The notes beneath the pieces were generated by a model that worked only from the letters and a program-made list of their open reading frames with translations, was not told the origin of the DNA and ran no database searches. Source: Fodinicola acaciae (lineage in GTDB: Bacteria > Actinomycetota > Actinomycetes > Mycobacteriales > HKI-0501). Taken from it: a stretch of DNA of 64,000 nt. Position 1 is the stretch's first letter. Each line of letters opens with the position of its first letter. Location: NCBI RefSeq assembly GCF_010993745.1, contig NZ_WOTN01000003.1, positions 1,364,001 to 1,428,000 on the forward strand, read 5' to 3'. Shown in pieces: positions 59,088 to 64,000 of this stretch. The translations under genes were made by a program, and so were the position numbers.

Positions 59088-59708
59088 TCAGGACGCCAGC
59101 GCGGGCCGGCCGGGCAGCACGATGCGATGGCCGGCCTGCTCGACTTTCGCCTGCAGATAACGGATGTTGGCGTTGCTGGCGAAGACGCCGGTGGGGATCC
59201 GCTCACGCACGCCGATGCCGTAGGCGAGCAGCTGCTCGGCCTTGTCCGGGTTGTTGGACAGCAGATCGACCGTCTCGACCTCCAGCGCCGCCAGCATCTC
59301 GGCCGCCGGCCGGTAGTCGCGGCCGTCCTCCGGCAGGCCGAGCGCGGTGTTGGCGGCGTACGTGTCCAGGCCGCCGTCCTGCAGCGCGTACGCGTCGAGC
59401 TTGTTGTAGAGGCCGATGCCGCGGCCCTCCTGGCGCAGGTAGAGCAGATAGCCGCCGGCCGCCGCGATCCGCTCGACCGCCTCGCGCAGCTGCGGACCGC
59501 AGTCGCACCGCGCCGACCCGAAAACGTCGCCGGTGAGGCACTCGGAATGCAACCGTACGAGCGGCACCTCGGCCGGCTCGCCGAGCCGCAGCGCGAGATG
59601 CTCCAGACCGTCGGTCAGGCCGTGGAAGGTGACGGCCTCGGCCTCGACGGCGTACCCGTCGGCGAACCGGAGCGGGATGCGCACCTTCGCGCGGACACTC
59701 GTCGTCAT
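59088..59708 (-). CDS. ribA: GTP cyclohydrolase II
   Basis: 206 residues from the ATG at 59708, 9 bases after GAGGCGG; a TTG at 59732 is a longer possibility. It opens the imidazole ring of GTP, the first step to riboflavin. Zinc cysteines are in HSECLTGDVFGSARCDCG, the active-site loop is YLRQEGRGIGLYNKLDAYALQD, and LLSNNPDKAEQL and RIPTGVFASNANIRYL complete the signature. It stands alone, without the ribB part of the usual RibBA fusion or an rib operon, so it is a stand-alone or second copy. Confidence 0.95.
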   Translation of the reverse strand: MTTSVRAKVRIPLRFADGYAVEAEAVTFHGLTDGLEHLALRLGEPAEVPLVRLHSECLTGDVFGSARCDCGPQLREAVERIAAAGGYLLYLRQEGRGIGLYNKLDAYALQDGGLDTYAANTALGLPEDGRDYRPAAEMLAALEVETVDLLSNNPDKAEQLLAYGIGVRERIPTGVFASNANIRYLQAKVEQAGHRIVLPGRPALAS

Positions 59709-59965
59709 CTGTTCGGCCGCCTCTCGCGTCAAGATCAGATCCCCAACCTACGTCGGTCGTCTGACACTTGAAGGCCGCGCGACGCGCCGGGCATTTCCGA
59801 GGTGGCCGTGATCACTGCGCGTCATATGCAAGGTTGACAACTCTTGCGTACGAACAGCCAGGTCACGACCCTGTGGACGACGGATGAGGCATACTTGTGG
59901 ATGAATTCTGCGGCGTATGCGGCAAAATTGACAGACTGTCCGGGTCCGTGAAGGAGCTGAAAGCC

Positions 59966-60526
59966 ATGGCATGGCCCGCTCACCACCCCGGGCAGCGGAT
60001 GACTCTCGAGGAGTATTTCGCGCTCGATGGCGAGGAGTTCCGTCGCACCGAGTTGCAGGAAGGCACCCTCGTGATGTCGCCGAGTCCGGCCGACCCTCAC
60101 CAGCATGCGAGCTACCAGCTCACCGAACAGCTGAGCAACCAGGCTCCGGCCGAATGGAAAACGCGCCAGGCGCTCGACGTGATCATCGACGCCGGCATGC
60201 TGGCGACCGTCCGCCAGCCGGATATCGTCGTCAGGCGTCGCGGCACTCCGAAGCGCGTCAAGGCCGCGGACGTCGTACTGGCCGTCGAGATCATCTCGCC
60301 GGGGTCGCGGAAGATCGATCTCGGCCGCAAGGTCGAGGAGTACGCCGATGCCGGCATCCCGCACTACTGGGTCGTCGACCTCGACCCGCCGGCGCCGTCG
60401 ATCACCGTCTTCCACCTCGGCACCGACGGCTACGTCGAAGGCCCCGCGCCGACCGGTCAGCTCATCACGTCGGTGCCGTTCGACCTGGTGATCGACATCA
60501 ATGCCCTCCTCGACGAGGACGACTAG
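59966..60526 (+). CDS. Uma2 family putative restriction-endonuclease-fold protein
   Basis: 186 residues from the ATG at 59966, with AAGGAG upstream; a longer frame from about 59897 has no such site. The Uma2 fold is plain: MTLEEYFALDGEEFRRTELQEGTLVMSPSP, QPDIVVRRRG, DVVLAVEIISPGSRKIDLGRKVEEYADAGIPHYWVVDLD. The PD..E-x-x acidic residues and Lys of the PD-(D/E)XK core are visible. Uma2 genes are abundant in actinomycetes and their DNA substrates are unknown. Confidence 0.88.
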   Translation: MAWPAHHPGQRMTLEEYFALDGEEFRRTELQEGTLVMSPSPADPHQHASYQLTEQLSNQAPAEWKTRQALDVIIDAGMLATVRQPDIVVRRRGTPKRVKAADVVLAVEIISPGSRKIDLGRKVEEYADAGIPHYWVVDLDPPAPSITVFHLGTDGYVEGPAPTGQLITSVPFDLVIDINALLDEDD

Positions 60527-60530
60527 CAGG

Positions 60531-62210
60531 CTAGGGCAGGACGCCGACGTTGAGCAGGCTGATGTCGCTGTACTGCGAGTGCAGCCGCGCGCCGGTCACC
60601 TTCGAGCCGACCAGATAGACGGCTTTGGCATAGCGCAACGGGATCGTGGCGGCCAGCCCCTGCACCTGCTCGTCGATCTTGGCCCAGGCGGCCTGCGCGG
60701 CGGCCGGATCCCTGATCTTGGCGGCAGCGGCGATCGCGTCGTTGACGGACTTGTCGTTGAGCTGGGCCAGGTTCTGGTTGCCGGAGGGTACGATCTGGCC
60801 GCCGTCGAACAGCGGCGGGATCACCGTCGACGCCGACGGCCAGTCCGGCGACCAACTCGCGTAGACGAGCTCGTTTTCCACGGTCGGCTTGCCGACGGTC
60901 GCGTAATACTGGTTGCGGGCGATCGGGTTGGGCTTCACATTGACGCCGACAGCGGAAAAACTCTCCTTCACCGCCGCGGCCGTACGGTCGCCGGACGGCG
61001 TTTTGATGTAGTCGAACGTAATGCTCTTCGGACAGGTCGGCGACTGCGCGATCAGCTGCTTCGCTTTCGCCGCGTCACCCTGCGGTTTGGTCAGCGAGCC
61101 GTACGGGTCGATCCTGCGATAGGCGGCCAGCGCGGGCGTGACCATCGTGGTCGCGTACGCACCGAACCGCGTGCCGCCGAGCCCGGTGAGATAAGTCTGT
61201 TTGTTCATCGCGTATTCGTACGCCTGCCGGCATTTGAGGTCCTTGACCTTGGCGGTGTTGATCGCGATGTAGTAGACGAAACCGTCGTAGCCGCTGACGA
61301 CCCGCTTTTTCAGGTCGTCGCTGCCGAAAACCTGCGGCGCCTGCTGCACGGTCAGCTGCGTGTTGCCGAACGGGATCGCGCGCTGGTCGTCGTCGCGGTC
61401 GGCGATCAGCCGGTCGACGATCACCGACGCGTCCAGGCCGAGCTCGAAGTCGATCCGGTCCGGCAGGTTTTTCCTTATCCTGTCCTGGCTCTGGTCCCAG
61501 AACTGGTTGCGCACCAGCACCACACGCTTGTCGGCGACGTGCTGCTGGAACTTGTACGGACCATACGAGAACGGCATCTGGTCGTATTGCTGCTTGGTGT
61601 CCTTGTCCTTGCGTACGGCCGCGAAAATGCCGAGCGTCACCGCGTAGTTGAACTCCGGCACCGGCTGGCGCAACTTGTAGGTGATCGTGTCGCCGGCGCA
61701 GCTCACCGACGGCAGGCCGGCCGGCTGCTGGTATGCGCCTTTGTAGGTGTCACCGCCCTGCAGATACTGCTTCTGGTAGAGCGGCCCGTCGGTCAGCTCG
61801 GCGGCGAACGAGCGTTCCACGCCATACTTGAAATCCGCGCAGGTGACCGGCCGGCCATCCTGCCATGTCAGGTTTTTCCGTACGGTGAAGCTCCACTGGG
61901 TGAAATCGGCGTTCGGACGGCCGGTGTCGGTGGCCGCGTCCGCACCGATCTTCGTGCCGTCGACGCCGGCGGCGTTCACGTACGAGGTGAGCGTCGGAGC
62001 GTAGAGGACAGCCAGATGTTCTTCCGGCGTCACGTAGATCCGGGCCGGGTCGTAGTGCTCGAAATCGGCCTGGCCGAGCAGGTGCAGTGTGCCGCCGCGC
62101 TGTCCCGGCAGCGCGATCGAGCTGCTGGTGCCGCCAGCCGTACACGCGGCGGCCATCGAGGTGGCGACAAGTCCGGCGGCGAGAATACGCGCCGTTTTCT
62201 GCCAGCTCAC
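60531..62210 (-). CDS. Peptide/nickel-type ABC transporter substrate-binding lipoprotein
   Basis: 559 residues from a GTG at 62210 that overlaps the thpR stop (GTGA). A lipoprotein signal with lipobox MAAAC (Cys near 23) anchors it outside the membrane. The SBP family 5 fold follows: GGTLHLLGQADFEHYDPARIYV, WSFTVRKNLTWQDGRPVTCADFKYGVERSF, and a late YASWSPDWPSASTVIPPLF. No permease or ATPase genes lie nearby, so it either serves a transporter encoded elsewhere or works as an orphan. Confidence 0.9.
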   Translation of the reverse strand: MSWQKTARILAAGLVATSMAAACTAGGTSSSIALPGQRGGTLHLLGQADFEHYDPARIYVTPEEHLAVLYAPTLTSYVNAAGVDGTKIGADAATDTGRPNADFTQWSFTVRKNLTWQDGRPVTCADFKYGVERSFAAELTDGPLYQKQYLQGGDTYKGAYQQPAGLPSVSCAGDTITYKLRQPVPEFNYAVTLGIFAAVRKDKDTKQQYDQMPFSYGPYKFQQHVADKRVVLVRNQFWDQSQDRIRKNLPDRIDFELGLDASVIVDRLIADRDDDQRAIPFGNTQLTVQQAPQVFGSDDLKKRVVSGYDGFVYYIAINTAKVKDLKCRQAYEYAMNKQTYLTGLGGTRFGAYATTMVTPALAAYRRIDPYGSLTKPQGDAAKAKQLIAQSPTCPKSITFDYIKTPSGDRTAAAVKESFSAVGVNVKPNPIARNQYYATVGKPTVENELVYASWSPDWPSASTVIPPLFDGGQIVPSGNQNLAQLNDKSVNDAIAAAAKIRDPAAAQAAWAKIDEQVQGLAATIPLRYAKAVYLVGSKVTGARLHSQYSDISLLNVGVLP

Positions 62211-62857
62211 GATGCCTGCCCCTTGTCGTCCGGTTTCCCCCGACCGTAGCGGTCCCGGTCGCCGGCGTGGTCCGCATTCGCGGAATCGTGATCTTCACCG
62301 CGACCGGTCAACGGCCAGCTCGCGAGCACGGTGTAGTGCGACGAACCCCGGTCGCCGGCGCCGAGTTCGCTGGAGAAAAGCTGGAGCTCGTCGACCGTCC
62401 ACGATGGACCGCGATAGCCGCGTAGGAGATCCAGCGCCGGCCGTGCGTCGCGTACGTCCCGGGCGAGCGTGAGGTGGCCGTTGTAGGGCCTGGTGTCCGG
62501 CTCGACGCCGAGCGCGTCGCCGGTGGCCTGCCGGACGGCCGTCGCGAGGCTGGTGAGCCGGTCGGTCTGGCCGGCCAGACCGGCCCACACGATCTTGCGC
62601 GGCCCGCTGCCGAAGGTGCCAGCGCCGGCGATCCGCAGCCGCGCCGGAGCCGCGCGCTCGGCGACCGCGGCGAGGCACGCGCGTACGACCGGCTGGCGCT
62701 GGTCGTCGACCTGGCCGAGGAACTCCAGCGTCACGTGCCAGCCGTCGACCGGCGTCGGCCGTCCGGACCGCAGCCGCCGCCGAGCGATGTCCCAGCGCGC
62801 CGCCAACCCGTCGAGCGCCGCCGTCGCCGGCGTCACCGCCACGAACATCCGCGTCAT
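62207..62857 (-). CDS. thpR: RNA 2',3'-cyclic phosphodiesterase (2H phosphoesterase)
   Basis: 216 residues from the ATG at 62857. Two HxTx motifs, WHVTLEFLG and NGHLTLAR, define the 2H superfamily and lie about 80 residues apart as in ThpR. FVAVTP at the N-terminus and RLRIAGAGTFGSGPRKIVWAGL are also typical. It cleaves cyclic phosphates at RNA ends and can ligate 2'-5' bonds in vitro. The C-terminal 25 residues are a charged Asp/Arg tail. The 53-bp palindrome begins 11 bases upstream of the start, within the leader. Confidence 0.9.
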   Translation of the reverse strand: MTRMFVAVTPATAALDGLAARWDIARRRLRSGRPTPVDGWHVTLEFLGQVDDQRQPVVRACLAAVAERAAPARLRIAGAGTFGSGPRKIVWAGLAGQTDRLTSLATAVRQATGDALGVEPDTRPYNGHLTLARDVRDARPALDLLRGYRGPSWTVDELQLFSSELGAGDRGSSHYTVLASWPLTGRGEDHDSANADHAGDRDRYGRGKPDDKGQAS

Positions 62858-62867
62858 GAAACTCGAT

Positions 62868-62920
62868 GGTCGCATGGCCACCATGCGTGCGTTGGACGCA
62901 CGCATGGTGGCCATGCGACC
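62868..62920. repeat. 53-bp palindromic repeat, copy 3 (perfect)
   Basis: Two perfect 25-base arms, beginning GGTCGCATGGCCACCATG, flank a TGG loop. It fills the gap between the stop of the small membrane protein gene (62928) and the thpR start (62857), both on the minus strand, so it would be transcribed as a hairpin in the thpR leader. Confidence 0.9.
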
Positions 62921-62927
62921 GAAGACG

Positions 62928-63350
62928 TCAGCAGGGGTGGTGGCGGGGGGTGGGGAGGGCGAGCACCAGGCCGGCGCGCTCCAGCTCGGCCTCCACCCGG
63001 ATGCGCTCGACCGAGTGCGCGAAGCCGTGCACGGCGCACAGCTCCTCGTCGATGCCGAGCGTCGCGCAGGCGTCCGAGAGCGTCCGGTCGTACGCCAGCT
63101 GGATGCCGTGATAACGCGCGGCGGACAGGTGCCGTGGATCCTCAAGCATCCCCCGCAACCGGCGCAGAGTCGCAGCCGTGCACTCCAGCGGTGGCGAGAC
63201 CGGCTGCGGGCCGTGCCGCCACAGCCGCCAGTGCTCACCGAACCAGGCGCCGACCTGGCCGATGTCGAGGAACATGCGTACCAACAACGCGGGCACCGTA
63301 CACGTCACGAGAAGCAGGACAAGGTCGGCCGCTACCAGGAGGCCGTTCAT
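62928..63350 (-). CDS. Small membrane-anchored protein of unknown function
   Basis: 140 residues from the ATG at 63350. One N-terminal transmembrane helix (LLVAADLVLLLVTCTVPALLVRMFL) is followed by a cytoplasmic helical part: GAWFGEHWRLWRHGPQPVSPPLECTAATLRRLRGMLEDPRHLSAARYHGIQLAYDRTL..AVHGFAHSVERIRVEAELERAG. The sequence looks conserved and helical but I recognise no family. It lies 8 bases upstream of the perfect 53-bp palindrome. Confidence 0.65.
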   Translation of the reverse strand: MNGLLVAADLVLLLVTCTVPALLVRMFLDIGQVGAWFGEHWRLWRHGPQPVSPPLECTAATLRRLRGMLEDPRHLSAARYHGIQLAYDRTLSDACATLGIDEELCAVHGFAHSVERIRVEAELERAGLVLALPTPRHHPC

Positions 63351-63400
63351 GCTCTCCAACGGTATTCCTGTCCGCCGACCGGAACAAGGCAATATACGGC

Positions 63401-64000
63401 TCAGGAATCCTTGGTCTGACCTGCGGATACGGAGTCAGGCTCCGGTTGCTTGGAGCGCGCGATCACCCGCGAGTGCGAGCCGGGCGCCGGCGCCGGTTTG
63501 ACACCGGGCACCGCCTCCAGCGGGCCCTCGGCGCGGCTGGCCGTCTCCAGGTCGTCGGCGCTGCGTCCAGGAGCGATGCTGCGCGAGCCGTCGGTCACCA
63601 GCCGGACCCGTGGCAGCCGGCCGGATTCCCACTGCACGCGGGTGCCGTGCCGGTAAGCGCGCATCGCGGCGAGTACGCCGGCGGCAAGCAACACCGACAC
63701 GCCACCGACGACGAAGCCGGCGCGTACGCCCCACCACTGACAGATGGCGCCGATGACGATCGCGCCCAGCGGCGTGCCACCGAAGAACAGCACCATGTAG
63801 AGCGCCATCACGCGGCCGCGCAGATGCGGTGCCGCGCCGAGCTGGACACGCGCGTTTGCGGCGGTGTTGCAGGCGATCAGGAATCCACCGGTCGGTACGA
63901 GCACGAGGCCGGCGATCCAGAACCACGGCGCCGCGGCGACGGTGATCTCCAGAATTCCGAATATCGCGGCGAAGGCCAGCAGCGCCGAGGCTGGTGGACG
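63401..64000 (-). CDS. MFS exporter, C-terminal part (5' end outside window)
   Basis: About 199 C-terminal residues are in the window; the frame stays open to base 64000 (LLAFAAIFGILEITVAAAPWFW). FLIACNTAANARVQLGAAPHLRGRVMALYMVLFFGGTPLGAIVIGAICQWWG is characteristic of EntS-like MFS_3 exporters. It ends in a roughly 70-residue hydrophilic tail (SIAPGRSADDLETASRAEG..SVSAGQTKDS) that most relatives lack. Confidence 0.85.
   Translation of the reverse strand, partial: RPPASALLAFAAIFGILEITVAAAPWFWIAGLVLVPTGGFLIACNTAANARVQLGAAPHLRGRVMALYMVLFFGGTPLGAIVIGAICQWWGVRAGFVVGGVSVLLAAGVLAAMRAYRHGTRVQWESGRLPRVRLVTDGSRSIAPGRSADDLETASRAEGPLEAVPGVKPAPAPGSHSRVIARSKQPEPDSVSAGQTKDS

Noticed and set aside
62936-62970. 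G-rich tract as an independent quadruplex regulator
   Set aside because: It is the coding end of the small membrane protein gene (LPTPRHHPC) and is explained by codon use.

Overview
The window is dense, very GC-rich DNA with the gene style of an actinomycete: many GTG starts, frequent 4-base start/stop overlaps, LipB, MocR, TetR, PucR and MarR regulators, many secreted proteins, and a glmU-prs-tRNA-Gln neighbourhood like that of Streptomyces-type genomes. Nothing in it fixes a genus. It looks chromosomal: there are no phage, plasmid or conjugation genes, only small mobile-element remnants and repeats.

Layout. 1-6.4 kb: end of an aldo/keto reductase, a secreted lipase, and two related secreted proteins flanking a PucR-type regulator. 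6.4-7.7 kb: gene-poor stretch with an IS5-like terminus and the 5' part of a probable group II intron. 7.7-26.7 kb: an exopolysaccharide/cell-surface region of the Wzx/Wzy type. It holds a flippase, a Wzc-like chain-length protein, a beta-helix protein, two beta-propeller-like secreted proteins (one frameshifted), a fused SecDF, an O-antigen-ligase-like polymerase, two glycosyltransferases, two cytidylyltransferases around a CDP-alcohol phosphotransferase, a polysaccharide deacetylase and the priming sugar transferase. 26.8-31.9 kb: prs, glmU (UDP-GlcNAc supply), tRNA-Gln, a TetR regulator and a CmpX-like membrane protein. 32-39.8 kb: MarR regulators, a nitronate monooxygenase, an esterase, a Uup-type ABC-F protein and a MarR/ABC-exporter operon.

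39.8-41.0 kb is the most unusual spot. A 49-residue Cys-rich peptide with a class I lanthipeptide-like FxLD leader lies directly downstream of a radical SAM enzyme, with no lanthipeptide dehydratase or cyclase near it. I read it as a minimal RiPP (ribosomally made, post-translationally modified peptide) locus. 41-64 kb: lipB, an epimerase, secreted proteins, a flavin disulfide reductase, a three-gene molybdenum oxidoreductase/flavin reductase/zinc-ribbon operon, a sedolisin with a trypsin domain inserted in an Ig-like repeat, pirin, a ferredoxin-reductase-like enzyme, MocR/GNAT/MFS genes, a beta-lactamase-like protein, ribA, an Uma2 protein, a peptide-binding lipoprotein, thpR and the start of another MFS gene.

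Non-coding structure is rich: three copies of a 53-bp near-perfect palindrome, two long hairpin elements sharing the termini CGAAACTGTCGTAC, three 67-bp tandem repeats beginning with the same motif, and a 159-bp IS5-type MITE wedged between two stop codons. At least eight genes carry a TANNNT -10 box 5-7 bases before the start codon, which predicts leaderless mRNAs.
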